The notes: generated by a model from the letters alone, not told the origin. Positions 1 to 9,050 are shown, counted from the stretch's first letter. The stretch is DNA of 64,000 nucleotides from Rhizobium mesosinicum (GCF_019511345.1 NZ_JAEUAK010000016.1:62001-126000); one strand, 5' to 3'. Numbers and translations are program-made.

Positions 1-2
1 CG

Positions 3-188
3 ATTTTTATCAGCGTCGGGAAGAACATACTAATGGATGTGATCTTCTCGAACCTCGTGACCGGGGCGAATTACAGGTTTCACTGTGCGCTTCTGCGCCT
101 GGAACCGGAAAATCCGATCTACGAATACCAGCCGGTCCGCGCTGCTGCGCAACGCCGCCCGAACGAAATCGGCCGGAACCATTTCTGA
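3..188 (+). CDS. C-terminal end of an unidentified protein (partial)
   Basis: The frame is open from the left edge to a TGA and gives the last 61 residues of a protein whose start lies outside the window. Codons are GC-rich in third position, and the residues (hydrophobic start, then LLRLEPENPIYEYQPV) look like real protein. I do not recognise the family. It converges on uxuA with about 185 bp between them that hold nothing I can name. Its place next to a uronate locus might hint at sugar metabolism, but nothing in the fragment shows that. Confidence 0.5.
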   Translation: MFISVGKNILMDVIFSNLVTGANYRFHCALLRLEPENPIYEYQPVRAAAQRRPNEIGRNHF

Positions 189-373
189 TCGTCCCTTCCT
201 CTGGCGCTAACCGGATCCCCTCCCCGCCGGTCAGCGCATTTGCCGATCCACGCCTCTCAAAAATACGGCAAAGGTCCTTCACAGGCCGCTGACAAGATTT
301 TCGTACTTGCCGTCGATGCCGGACGGGCCGTCGAAACGCTGCGGCAGCTTTCGACGGCAAGCCGGATCTGAAA

Positions 374-1561
374 TCAGGTCGGCGGCGCGTCGAGCGCGTG
401 CAGAATGCCGCGCAGCTCGGCTAGCCCGCGAAGACGCCCGATTGCGGGATAGCCCGGCGTAACATTCTTCTGCAGGTCGTCGAGCATGCGGTGGCCGTGA
501 TCCGAGCGGAAGACGATCGACTGGTCGGCGCTGCGGCGACGGTCTTCGGCAACCAGCTCCTTCAGCACGGCAACCATGTTCACGTCGCCTTCGAGATGTG
601 CGCTTTCATGGAAGGTACGTCCGTCGCCTTCGCGGGTCGTGGCGCGAAGATGCGCGAAATAGATGCGTGAGGCGAAACGCCGCGCCATCGCCGGCAGATC
701 GTTGTCGGCGCGTACGCCGAGGCTGCCGGTGCAATAGCACATGCCGTTTGCGGCCGCCGGCACGGCATCGAACAGCGCTGCATAATCTTCAGCCGTCGAT
801 GCGATGCGGGGCAGGCCGAAAAGCGAGCGCGGCGGATCGTCCGGATGCAACGTCAGCTTTACGCCGCGCGCTTCAGCGGCAGGCACGACGGCTTCGAGGA
901 ATTCGATGAGATGCTGGCGAAGCTTCTTCGCATCGATGCCCTCATAGGCGATGAGCTTTTCACGGAATCCCGGAATGGTCAGCGGCTCGGTCGTGGAGCC
1001 TGGTAGAGCCGAAGTGATAATGCGAGTAAGCTCGGCGATTTCCGCTTCCGTCATGCTTTCATAGACGACTTTCGCCCGCGCCCTGTCCTCGTCGGAATAT
1101 TCGGCTGCAGCGCCCGGCCGCTCCAGCACGAACAATTCGAAGGCGGCAAAACGCTCATGATCGAAACGCATGGCCGTGGCGCCGGTCGGCGTCACGTAGT
1201 CGAGATCGGTGCGGGTCCAGTCGACCACGGGCATGAAATTATAGCAAACGATCGGAATGCCACAGGCGGCGACAGCTTCGAGACTGGCGATCCAGGCCTC
1301 GATTTCGGCTTTCGCTTCCCCGCCCTTGCGCTTGACGGCATCGGGGATCGGGATGCTTTCGACGACGCTCCAGATCAGTTGCGAACGGCCCGGCGGCGTG
1401 GTCTCTATCAGCGACTGACGCTCTCGTACTTCCGCCTTGGTCCAGGCGCGGCCGATCGGCACCTGATGCAGCGACGAAACAATGTTCGTTGCACCTGTCT
1501 GGCGCACCTCGTCCAGTGTGACTGGTGCCTCCGGCCCGAACCATCTCCAACCTTGCCGCAT
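374..1561 (-). CDS. uxuA: Mannonate dehydratase UxuA
   Basis: Cytoplasmic enzyme of the hexuronate pathway that dehydrates D-mannonate to 2-keto-3-deoxy-D-gluconate. The 395-residue product matches the usual UxuA length (about 394) and begins with the family-typical MRQGWRWFGP, followed by VRQTGATNIVSSLHQVPIG. Later segments CYNFMPVVDWTRTDLDY, LTLHPDDPP and YFAHLRAT carry residues expected around the metal-binding TIM-barrel site. A GAGG-type ribosome site lies just upstream of the ATG. A GntR gene sits 25 bp upstream on the same strand, so the two are probably cotranscribed. No fructuronate reductase (uxuB) is visible here; it could lie to the left or elsewhere. Confidence 0.95.
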   Translation of the reverse strand: MRQGWRWFGPEAPVTLDEVRQTGATNIVSSLHQVPIGRAWTKAEVRERQSLIETTPPGRSQLIWSVVESIPIPDAVKRKGGEAKAEIEAWIASLEAVAACGIPIVCYNFMPVVDWTRTDLDYVTPTGATAMRFDHERFAAFELFVLERPGAAAEYSDEDRARAKVVYESMTEAEIAELTRIITSALPGSTTEPLTIPGFREKLIAYEGIDAKKLRQHLIEFLEAVVPAAEARGVKLTLHPDDPPRSLFGLPRIASTAEDYAALFDAVPAAANGMCYCTGSLGVRADNDLPAMARRFASRIYFAHLRATTREGDGRTFHESAHLEGDVNMVAVLKELVAEDRRRSADQSIVFRSDHGHRMLDDLQKNVTPGYPAIGRLRGLAELRGILHALDAPPT

Positions 1562-1586
1562 TTCTTCTGTCTCCTCTCTCGTTTTC

Positions 1587-2309
1587 TTAGCAGAAGTAGT
1601 CCGGAAACTGCGAGCGCAGCTCCGCCACGTCGGGTATGACGGCGCTTAAGTGATGAACCATGGCTTCGCGCGCTGCTGCGATATCATGCGCCGCGATAGC
1701 GTCGCGGATCACCATATGCTCGCGCACAACATTGTCCATGCGCCCCAGTACCGGCAGCGTCAGGCGCCGCGCCCGGTCGATCTGAACCTTCACGGCCTTG
1801 AGAATGGTCCAGATACCGGGATAACCGGCAATCTGGGCGATCGCCTCGTGAAAGGCTTCGTCCTCTTCATGAAAGCCTGAGGCATTGCCGAGCGCTGCAT
1901 GCGTCTTCTGCCGGGCGATGATCGCATCGAGCCGCGCTATATCGCCCTCCGTTGCAATTTTGGCGGCCGTCTCGACCGTCGTTCCCTCAAGCGCCTTGCG
2001 CACAACGACTGCTTCCGGAATAGCCGAGACGGGCACGCGCGAAACCACCGTGCCGGACTGCGGATAGATGTCGACGAGCCCACCCTCGGAGAGTCTCAAC
2101 AACGCCTCACGCACCGGCGTGCGGCTGACGCCGAAATCCTCGGCGATCCGCTTTTCATGCAGTGCTGTGCCCGGCGGGATTTTCAGCGACACAATGTCGG
2201 CATGCAGCCGCTCGTGGATCGCCGCCGCCGTCGTCACGCGGCGGATCTTTCCGCCGACGTCGCGCGGCGCCGGAAAGGCAAGGATTTCAGAGTCGGAGGC
2301 CTGCCGCAT
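1587..2309 (-). CDS. GntR-family regulator, FadR/FCD subgroup, likely controlling uxuA and the adjacent importer
   Basis: Predicted DNA-binding repressor of about 240 residues. The N-terminal winged helix contains IAEDFGVSRTPVREALLRLS, and the C-terminal half is an all-helical FCD ligand domain with the usual acidic and histidine residues (FHEEDEAFHEAI, REHMVIRDAI). In-frame starts exist at 2342 and 2309. I chose 2309 because the longer form would run over the promoter and palindrome at 2326-2353. It lies between uxuA (same strand) and a divergent ABC importer, so a uronate or its catabolite is the likely effector. That is inferred from context only. Confidence 0.88.
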   Translation of the reverse strand: MRQASDSEILAFPAPRDVGGKIRRVTTAAAIHERLHADIVSLKIPPGTALHEKRIAEDFGVSRTPVREALLRLSEGGLVDIYPQSGTVVSRVPVSAIPEAVVVRKALEGTTVETAAKIATEGDIARLDAIIARQKTHAALGNASGFHEEDEAFHEAIAQIAGYPGIWTILKAVKVQIDRARRLTLPVLGRMDNVVREHMVIRDAIAAHDIAAAREAMVHHLSAVIPDVAELRSQFPDYFC

Positions 2310-2325
2310 GCATGATCTCAAGACG

Positions 2326-2353
2326 TTGACACTTTCGTGCATACTAGTATATC
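2326..2353 (+). promoter_or_regulatory. Putative sigma-70 promoter with palindromic operator upstream of the importer operon
   Basis: TTGACA (2326-2331), a 16-bp spacer and TATATC (2348-2353) form a plausible promoter reading into the binding-protein gene. The perfect 10-bp palindrome ATACTAGTAT (2341-2350) overlaps the spacer and the -10 box, which is where a repressor such as the adjacent GntR protein would bind. This is a pattern call only. Confidence 0.45.
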
Positions 2354-2545
2354 AATTGAATTCTGTTGCCAAGCCATGCCGCGGAGGAGAACGCCGGCAT
2401 GGCGCTGCACCCGGAGGAACGCTTCGATCTGCGAGCATTCTGATGCGCCGGAAAACGGGCGCATCGAGGCATGAGACGTGCATTGCGATGCAAACGAGCG
2501 GCGCTCGGGGCAAAGGCCGGCACCGCCGCAAAGGAGGAGGACGGA

Positions 2546-3721
2546 ATGAAGATCACACGCAGAACCTTCGTCGGCGGAGCCGCCGGCATCGCCGCGGCCG
2601 GAATGCTGCCGCTTCGCGCTTTCGCTCAGGCAAAAGCGCCGGCAAGCCCGGTGACCATCACCGTCGTCGATGTCGCCGGCAACTTGGCGCTGACGCAAGG
2701 GATGTTCGAGAACTACGCCAAGGCAAAGCCGGAATTCGTCGCCAGCTTTTCCTTCACCAAGGCGCCTGCTCCGGAACTGCCGGCCAAGATCCAGGCCCAG
2801 CAGGCTGCCGGCAAGGTCGATATCGATCTCGTGCTGACTGGCACGGACGCACTTTCTGCCGGCGTCGACCAAGGTCTCTGGATCGACCTGTCCAGCAAGA
2901 AGTCCGCCCTTCCAAATCTTGAAAGCATCCTGCAGCCACAGGCCTTCAAGATGCAGGCACTTGCCAAGGACCAGGGTGTCGTCATCACCTATTACCCGTC
3001 CGGCCCGCTGATTGAATATATGCCGGACAAGGTAGCGACCCCGCCGAAGTCGGCGCAGGAACTGCTCGACTGGACGAAACAGAACAGGAACAAGTTCCTC
3101 TATGCCCGCCCGGCAAACTCCGGCCCGGGCCGCACGCTTCTGATGGGCCTGCCCTACCTGCTCGGCGACAGCAATCCGCGCGACCCGGTCAACGGCTGGT
3201 CCAAGACCTGGGAATATCTGGCCGCGCTCGGCGAAAACATCGAATACTACCCGACCGGTACCGCCGTGGTCTTCAAGGAACTCGGCGAAGGTACGCGCGA
3301 CATCGTCGCCACGACGACCGGTTGGGACATCAACCCCCGTGCTCTCGGCATCGTTCCCGAGGAGGCCAAGGTCGGCAAGCTCGAGGGCTTCCATTGGGTT
3401 ACAGACGCGCATTATGCGGCCATCCCGAAGGGTGTCTCCGACGAGAAGGTCGGCGTTCTGCTCGACGTCCTGAACTTCATCTACCAGCCGCAGCAGCAGG
3501 CGATCGCCTATGACGCCGGTTACTTCTATCCCGGCCCGGCAGTGAAGGATGTCACTCTCGAAATGGCACCGGCAGAGAGCCAGGAAACCATCAAGGAGTT
3601 CGGCCGGCCGGAATATGCCGACTGGATCGCCAGCAGCCCGCTGGAAGTGCCGCTCGAGCCCAAGCAGCTCGTCCAGGCCTTCCGCATCTGGGACGAGAAG
3701 ATCGGCGCCAAGAAGGGCTGA
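2546..3721 (+). CDS. ABC importer periplasmic solute-binding protein (family 1 / polyamine-like class)
   Basis: Predicted periplasmic binding protein of 391 residues that delivers substrate to the permeases encoded downstream. The N-terminus MKITRRTFVGGAAG is a twin-arginine (Tat) signal, with cleavage expected after ALRAFAQ-like sequence. The start is fixed by a strong ribosome site, AAGGAGGAGG at 2531-2540; an upstream in-frame ATG at 2471 lacks one. The mature protein resembles extracellular solute-binding proteins of the PotD/FbpA fold. The substrate is unknown. Its position opposite a GntR-uxuA pair makes a uronate or sugar acid plausible, though this importer class more often carries polyamines, thiamine or iron. 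Confidence 0.85.
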   Translation: MKITRRTFVGGAAGIAAAGMLPLRAFAQAKAPASPVTITVVDVAGNLALTQGMFENYAKAKPEFVASFSFTKAPAPELPAKIQAQQAAGKVDIDLVLTGTDALSAGVDQGLWIDLSSKKSALPNLESILQPQAFKMQALAKDQGVVITYYPSGPLIEYMPDKVATPPKSAQELLDWTKQNRNKFLYARPANSGPGRTLLMGLPYLLGDSNPRDPVNGWSKTWEYLAALGENIEYYPTGTAVVFKELGEGTRDIVATTTGWDINPRALGIVPEEAKVGKLEGFHWVTDAHYAAIPKGVSDEKVGVLLDVLNFIYQPQQQAIAYDAGYFYPGPAVKDVTLEMAPAESQETIKEFGRPEYADWIASSPLEVPLEPKQLVQAFRIWDEKIGAKKG

Positions 3722-3741
3722 TCATTGGTGATCGAATTGAA

Positions 3742-3766
3742 CCGGCGCCGGGTATCTCGGCGCCGG
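3742..3766 (+). terminator. Intercistronic GC hairpin after the binding-protein gene
   Basis: A perfect 9-bp stem, CCGGCGCCG (3742-3750) and CGGCGCCGG (3758-3766), flanks a 7-nt loop and is followed by only a short T-rich stretch. It lies between the binding-protein stop and the ATPase start. In ABC operons such hairpins often stabilise the upstream mRNA or attenuate readthrough, so that binding protein is made in excess. Confidence 0.6.
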
Positions 3767-3793
3767 ATTTCTAACGGCCATGATTGCCGATAA

Positions 3794-4903
3794 ATGGAGA
3801 TTGCATTGACTTTGCCGGTTCAAAACGCAGCAGCAGTGTCATCGCGGAAAAATGCGCGCCTTGAGCTTGATGGCATCAAGCGGTCTTTCGGCGCTTACAA
3901 TGCCCTCGATGGGATCGATCTCACCGTTGAACCCGGCGAATTCATCGCACTTCTCGGCCCTTCCGGCTGCGGCAAGTCCACGGCGCTGAACTGCATCGCC
4001 GGCCTGCTTGGCTTGTCCGGCGGCGAAATCCGCCTCGGCGGCAATCGCATCGACCAATTGGAGCCGGAAAAGCGCGGCTTCGGCATGGTCTTCCAGAGCT
4101 ATGCCCTCTTCCCGCACATGAGCGTCCGCAAGAATGTCGGCTTCGGCCTTGCGATGCAGGGCATTCGTGGTGCAGAGGCCGACAAGCGCGTCATTGATGC
4201 ACTGGCGCTCGTGCGCCTCGAAAGCCAGGCAGACAAACTGCCGGGCCAGCTTTCAGGCGGCCAGCAGCAGCGCGTGGCCATTGCCCGCGCCATTGTCATC
4301 CGCCCGCCGATTGTCCTGATGGACGAGCCGCTCTCCAATCTCGACGCCAAGCTACGTCTGGAAATGCGCGCCGAAATCCGCGGCATCCATGACCAGATCG
4401 GCTCGACGACCATCTACGTCACCCACGACCAGGACGAAGCCCTGTCACTTGCAGACCGCATCGTCGTCATGAGCCAGGGGCATATCCAGCAGATCGGCAC
4501 ACCTCAGGATCTCTACCAGCGTCCGATCAATCTCAACGTGGCCGATTTCATGGGCTTCCGCACCCGCATTCCCGGCCGCGTCGTCTCCGTTTCCGGCAAA
4601 GAGGCCGAAATCGAAGCCGCCGGCGCGCGGCTGACCGGCACGATGCGCGACACCTTGAAAGTCGGCGATCCCGCAGTGCTCTCCGTGCGCCCGGAAGATC
4701 TGGTTGCGACTACCGATGACAGCGGCGTTCCCGTCATCGTCGCGAGCACTGAATATCGCGGGCGCGCTTTCTTCGGCATGGCCCGCTCAGCGGACGGATC
4801 GGAGCTGTATTTCCGCTCCGATGAGGCGCTGCCACGCGGCTCTGCCACCACTCTGCAGCCGGTCGCAGGCCGCTCGCTTGTCTTCAAAGGGGTGCCCGCA
4901 TGA
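3794..4903 (+). CDS. ABC importer ATP-binding subunit (PotA/FbpC/MalK-like)
   Basis: Cytoplasmic ATPase of 369 residues powering the importer. All motifs are present in order: Walker A GPSGCGKST, Q-loop (FGMVFQSYALFPH), signature LSGGQQQRVAIARA, Walker B IVLMDEPLSNLDAK and the H-loop YVTHDQDEAL. A C-terminal TOBE-type regulatory domain follows (about residues 255-365). The stop overlaps the next permease start by ATGA, so translation is coupled. Two permeases with a single ATPase imply an ATPase homodimer. Confidence 0.93.
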   Translation: MEIALTLPVQNAAAVSSRKNARLELDGIKRSFGAYNALDGIDLTVEPGEFIALLGPSGCGKSTALNCIAGLLGLSGGEIRLGGNRIDQLEPEKRGFGMVFQSYALFPHMSVRKNVGFGLAMQGIRGAEADKRVIDALALVRLESQADKLPGQLSGGQQQRVAIARAIVIRPPIVLMDEPLSNLDAKLRLEMRAEIRGIHDQIGSTTIYVTHDQDEALSLADRIVVMSQGHIQQIGTPQDLYQRPINLNVADFMGFRTRIPGRVVSVSGKEAEIEAAGARLTGTMRDTLKVGDPAVLSVRPEDLVATTDDSGVPVIVASTEYRGRAFFGMARSADGSELYFRSDEALPRGSATTLQPVAGRSLVFKGVPA

Positions 4904-5784
4904 ACGGCGGTCCCTCCCTGAAAACCCGGCTTGCCGCTCAGGGCCTTGATGGCACGACATTGCTGGTGCTGCCCGGCCTGATCTTCATGATCGCCCTGTT
5001 CATCTACCCCTTCGTCTATGGCGTTGCGGATTCGCTGATGCCGAAGGATGGCGGCGCCTGGTACGAGAACTACGCGAAGTTCTTCTCCGACCAGTTCCAG
5101 TACGGTACCATCGCCAACACGATGTGGCTCGCCTTGCCGGTGACGATCATCAATCTCGCCTCCGCAATCCCGGTCGCCTTCCGTGTCCGCCTGATGCGCC
5201 GCCAGCGGCTGCTGACGACGATCCTCGTGCTGCCGATCACGCTCGGCACGGTCTTCGTCGCCGATGGCCTTTTGACCTATCTCGGCCCGCGAGGCTGGTT
5301 CAATCAGACGCTCATCCTCTTCGGAATCCTGGAATCGCCGGTCAAGCTCACCAATAACTACTGGGGCGTTTTCGCCTCACTGCTGATCACCGGCTTCCCC
5401 TTCGCCTTCCTTCTGACGCTCTCCTACATTACCGGCATCGACCCGGCGATCGAACAGGCCGCAGCAACCCTCGGAGCCAATCCGCGACAGCGCTTCATAC
5501 GCGTGTTCCTGCCGCTCCTGGTCCCTGGCCTTGCCGTGACGTTCTGCTTGTCATTCGTCCAGGCTTTTGCAGTCTTTCCCTCGGCCGTCCTGCTCGGCGC
5601 GCCGGCCGGCCCGACGCGCGTCATCTCGATCGCCGCCTATCAGGCCGCCTTCGAGCAATACGACCATTCCTATGGCACGGCGATCGCCCTCGTCATGGGC
5701 ATGGTCGAGCTCATTGTCGTCGTCGCCGTTCTTGGCGCACGTTCTTTCTTCTACCGCGGCCCGGCCGGCGGCACGAAAGGTTGA
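4900..5784 (+). CDS. ABC importer permease subunit 1
   Basis: Integral inner-membrane permease of 294 residues with about six membrane segments, the first around LLVLPGLIFMIALFIYPFVYG. The EAA-type loop that contacts the ATPase is visible as DPAIEQAAATLGANPRQRFIR. Start and stop overlap both neighbours (ATGA with the ATPase, 2-bp spacing to the next permease), which marks it as a central operon member. It belongs to the PotB/CysU class of binding-protein-dependent permeases. Confidence 0.92.
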   Translation: MNGGPSLKTRLAAQGLDGTTLLVLPGLIFMIALFIYPFVYGVADSLMPKDGGAWYENYAKFFSDQFQYGTIANTMWLALPVTIINLASAIPVAFRVRLMRRQRLLTTILVLPITLGTVFVADGLLTYLGPRGWFNQTLILFGILESPVKLTNNYWGVFASLLITGFPFAFLLTLSYITGIDPAIEQAAATLGANPRQRFIRVFLPLLVPGLAVTFCLSFVQAFAVFPSAVLLGAPAGPTRVISIAAYQAAFEQYDHSYGTAIALVMGMVELIVVVAVLGARSFFYRGPAGGTKG

Positions 5785-5786
5785 GC

Positions 5787-6629
5787 ATGATCCGTGACCA
5801 AGGCCTTACCTCGAAGATCTGGCGCATCGCCGTCTGGGCGCTTGCCACCCTTTTCGTCCTCAATCTGCTGGCGGTCATCGCCGCCGTCATCCTCAATTCC
5901 TTTGCGACGCGCTGGCTCGGCACCTGGCTGCCGCGCGGCTGGACCGACCGCTGGTATTTCAGCGCCTGGAGCGAATTTCAGCTATCCAACGTTCTGATCG
6001 TCACTTTCGAGATGGTCTTCGTCGTCGTCATCATTTCAGGCATCCTCGGCGTGATGACCGCCTATGCACTGGCGCGGCGCGACTTTCCCGGCAAGCGCTC
6101 CATCATCCTGCTCTTCCTGCTGCCGCTGCTGATCCCGCCGCTCACCTACGGCATTCCGCTGGCGACCGTGCTGTACCAACTCGGCCTCGGCGGCACCTTC
6201 TGGGGCGTGGTGCTGATCAACCTCGTGCCGTCCTTCCCCTTCGTCGTGCTGGTCATGATCCCCTTCATCGAGCAGATCGACCCGCGCATCGAGGCAGCCG
6301 CCCGTGTCTTCGGCGCCGGCACCACCAGCCTCTTTATCCGCATTCTGCTACCGCTCCTGCTGCCCGGCATGCTGGCGGCACTTCTCCTCGTCCTGGTGCG
6401 CACGCTCGCGATGTTCGAGCTGACCTTCCTGATCGCGGGACCGCAGACCCAGACGCTCGTCGTTTCGCTCTATTATGCTGTCTTTGCTTCGGGGGTGCGG
6501 GCCGGCCAGTCGATCGATGCGATGGCAGTGGTCTATATGGTGACGACACTCTTCTGGCTCGTAATTGCGCTGCAATTCGTCAATCCGACACAGATCGTCG
6601 CTCGCGCCAAACAGCAATCGGCGCATTGA
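5787..6629 (+). CDS. ABC importer permease subunit 2
   Basis: Second inner-membrane permease of 280 residues, PotC-like. It carries about six hydrophobic segments and the ATPase-docking EAA loop (DPRIEAAARVFGAGTTSLFIR). I start it at the ATG at 5787; a TTG six bases upstream overlaps the preceding stop. It is the last gene of the importer operon. Downstream it converges on ppk2, with only a weak GGCC-stem hairpin and no clear terminator between. Confidence 0.92.
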   Translation: MIRDQGLTSKIWRIAVWALATLFVLNLLAVIAAVILNSFATRWLGTWLPRGWTDRWYFSAWSEFQLSNVLIVTFEMVFVVVIISGILGVMTAYALARRDFPGKRSIILLFLLPLLIPPLTYGIPLATVLYQLGLGGTFWGVVLINLVPSFPFVVLVMIPFIEQIDPRIEAAARVFGAGTTSLFIRILLPLLLPGMLAALLLVLVRTLAMFELTFLIAGPQTQTLVVSLYYAVFASGVRAGQSIDAMAVVYMVTTLFWLVIALQFVNPTQIVARAKQQSAH

Positions 6630-6692
6630 GGCCCTCCAACCGGAAAGGCCCCTTGTGATGCTGCTGCCGGAACCAGGCCGCAGCCTCTTCAA

Positions 6693-7601
6693 TCAATAAA
6701 CTTCAGGAACATGCATTTCCGGCGGAACCGGGATACGGTGATAATCGTCGTGACGCACGCGCTCGGGCAGCACGATCGCTTCCTTCGGAACGTCCTCATA
6801 GGGGACCTGGGTCAGGAGATGTGCGATGCAGTTGAGGCGTGCCCGCTTCTTGTCCACGGCCTGGACGACCCACCACGGAGCTTCCGGAATATGAGTGCGG
6901 TCCATCATCTCTTCCTTGGCTTTGGTATACTCTTCCCAGTGGACACGGCTCTGCAGGTCCATCGGCGACAGCTTCCACTGCTTCAAGGGATCGTGAATGC
7001 GCATGTTGAAGCGGAATTCCTGTTCCTCGTCGGTAATCGAGAACCAGTATTTGATGAGGATGATGCCGGAACGAACCAGCATGCGCTCGAATTCCGGTAC
7101 GGAGCGAAAGAATTCTTCCAGTTCGTCCTTTGTGCAGAAGCCCATGACGCGCTCGACACCTGCACGATTGTACCAGCTGCGGTCGAAGAGCACCATTTCG
7201 CCTGCCGACGGCAGGTGGGGCGTATAGCGCTGGAAATACCACTGATTCCGCTCGCGTTCGGTTGGTGCAGGAAGCGCCACGACGCGGCAGACGCGCGGAT
7301 TGAGACGCTGAGTTACGCGCTTGATCGCGCCGCCCTTGCCAGCGGAGTCGCGGCCCTCGAAAAGCACGACGACCTTGAGCTTCTTGTATTGAACCCAGTC
7401 CTGAAGGCGGACCAGCTCATGCTGCAGGCGGAAGAGTTCGCGGAAGTAGAGCTTGCGGTCGAGCGTCTGTTCCCCCGGGCCGGACATCCCCTCGGCAACA
7501 AGCTCGTCGAGCCGATCCTCCTCCATCTGCATTTCCAGCTCCTCATCGAAGCTGTCGGCAATCTCGTTCTTGATACGGTCGAGCTGAGTGTTTTCGATCA
7601 T
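6693..7601 (-). CDS. ppk2: Polyphosphate kinase 2 (PPK2 family)
   Basis: Cytoplasmic enzyme that moves phosphate between polyphosphate and nucleotides. Walker A is FEGRDSAGKGG and Walker B is VLFDRSWYNRAGVE, both diagnostic for PPK2. Other family segments are PRVCRVVALPAPTERE and QWYFQRYTPHLPSAGE. A single domain at about 302 residues fits class I PPK2. The start at 7601 is preceded by GGGAG at good spacing, whereas an upstream in-frame start at 7619 is not. It appears monocistronic. Class I enzymes usually favour GDP or ADP phosphorylation; which one cannot be read from sequence alone. Confidence 0.93.
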   Translation of the reverse strand: MIENTQLDRIKNEIADSFDEELEMQMEEDRLDELVAEGMSGPGEQTLDRKLYFRELFRLQHELVRLQDWVQYKKLKVVVLFEGRDSAGKGGAIKRVTQRLNPRVCRVVALPAPTERERNQWYFQRYTPHLPSAGEMVLFDRSWYNRAGVERVMGFCTKDELEEFFRSVPEFERMLVRSGIILIKYWFSITDEEQEFRFNMRIHDPLKQWKLSPMDLQSRVHWEEYTKAKEEMMDRTHIPEAPWWVVQAVDKKRARLNCIAHLLTQVPYEDVPKEAIVLPERVRHDDYHRIPVPPEMHVPEVY

Positions 7602-7727
7602 GGCACGCTCCCTGTTCAATCTGCTCGATAAAGCACGTTCTCGCCATAGCTATATGACAGAGTTGCGACGATAGAAAATTTGCTTGGCAAAACGCAAAAT
7701 CACAGCGTCTGAAGCCAATAGAACGGC

Positions 7728-9050
7728 TTAAGCCTCGCGCGGCGGCACGCGGGTGATGCGCGCGCCGAGCGCATTCAGCCGTTCTTCGATCCGTTCATAG
7801 CCTCGTTCAATCTGCTGGGCGTTGTTGATGACGCTAATACCCTCAGCGCACATCGCGGCAATCAGCATCGCCATGCCGGCTCGGATATCGGGGCTCTCCA
7901 CCTGCGCGGCGCGGAGCTTGGAAGGACCGGCGACGATCGCACGATGCGGGTCGCAGAGCACGATGCGGGCGCCCATCGCGATCAGCTTGTCGACGAAGAA
8001 CATTCGGCTTTCGAACATCTTCTCGAACATCAGCACCACGCCGTCGCATTGCGACGCGGTGACGATGGCAATCGACATCGTATCGGCGGGGAATGCGGGC
8101 CAGGGCTGATCCTCGATCTTTGGAATATGCCCGCCAAAATCCGGCTGGATCTTCATCTCCTGCCCTGCCGGCACCACGACATCATCGCCTTCGATACGGC
8201 AGCGGATGCCGAGACGCTCGAAGGTCATCAGTGTCGAACGCAGATGCTCCACGCCCGCTCGGCGGATAACGATCTCGGAACCGGTGACGGCAGCCAGGCC
8301 GATCAACGAGCCGACCTCATTGTGGTCAGGCCCCACACGGTGCGACGTGCTGCCAAATGGCTGGCCGCCGTGGATGGTCATCGTATTGGTTCCGATACCC
8401 TCGATTTTCGCGCCCATCGCGATGAGGAAATGCGCGAGATCCTGAACATGCGGTTCGGATGCGCAGTTGCGCAGGATCGTCTTTCCTTCGGCAGCGACAG
8501 CCGCACAGAGCGCGTTTTCGGTCGCCGTGACCGAGGGTTCGTCGAGAAACACGTCCGCACCACGCAAATACTCTGCGCGAAAGCTGTAGGAGCCGTTGAC
8601 ACTGATCTCGGCGCCAAGCTGCTCCAATGCAAGGAAGTGCGTATCGACGCGGCGCCGGCCGATGACATCACCGCCCGGCGGCGGCAAGGTGATTTCACCA
8701 CAACGCGCCAGCATCGGGCCGGCAAGCAGGATGGAAGCACGAATACGAGCGCAAAGGCCGGGATCGAGATCCGCCGGCTTCAAGTCGATTGCCTCGATCT
8801 GAAGTTCGTTGCGGCCGAGCCAGCGTGCCTTGGCGCCAACGGATTGGATCAGCTCTACCAGTGCCTCAACATCGCGGATGCGCGGCACATTTGTCAAATG
8901 CACGAGCTTGTCGGTCAGCAGCGAGGCGGCGATGATCGGCAGGGCAGCGTTCTTGTTGCCGCTCGGTTGGATCTCGCCGGCAAGGCGATGTCCGCCCTCG
9001 ACAATGTATTGAATTCGCTCATGCGGCTGGGCCTGTACCACTCTGCTCAT
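7728..9050 (-). CDS. murA: UDP-N-acetylglucosamine 1-carboxyvinyltransferase (MurA-like) with Asp in the catalytic loop
   Basis: First committed step of peptidoglycan precursor synthesis: transfer of enolpyruvate from PEP to UDP-GlcNAc. At 440 residues it is slightly longer than E. coli MurA (419). Conserved points include SGNKNAALP near the N-terminus, ARIRASI (Arg91 region), PAFPADTM (catalytic Asp305 region) and IERGYERIEERL near the end. The loop that reads GGCTIGARPVD in E. coli reads GGDVIGRRRVD here, so Cys115 is replaced by Asp128. Cys-to-Asp enzymes are known to work and to resist fosfomycin. It stands alone, so it may be a second murA copy rather than the housekeeping one. Confidence 0.9.
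   Translation of the reverse strand: MSRVVQAQPHERIQYIVEGGHRLAGEIQPSGNKNAALPIIAASLLTDKLVHLTNVPRIRDVEALVELIQSVGAKARWLGRNELQIEAIDLKPADLDPGLCARIRASILLAGPMLARCGEITLPPPGGDVIGRRRVDTHFLALEQLGAEISVNGSYSFRAEYLRGADVFLDEPSVTATENALCAAVAAEGKTILRNCASEPHVQDLAHFLIAMGAKIEGIGTNTMTIHGGQPFGSTSHRVGPDHNEVGSLIGLAAVTGSEIVIRRAGVEHLRSTLMTFERLGIRCRIEGDDVVVPAGQEMKIQPDFGGHIPKIEDQPWPAFPADTMSIAIVTASQCDGVVLMFEKMFESRMFFVDKLIAMGARIVLCDPHRAIVAGPSKLRAAQVESPDIRAGMAMLIAAMCAEGISVINNAQQIERGYERIEERLNALGARITRVPPREA

Noticed and set aside
10..360. 116-codon minus-strand frame at the left edge
   Set aside because: Arg/Ser-rich composition of an antisense frame, and it overlaps a more convincing plus-strand C-terminus.
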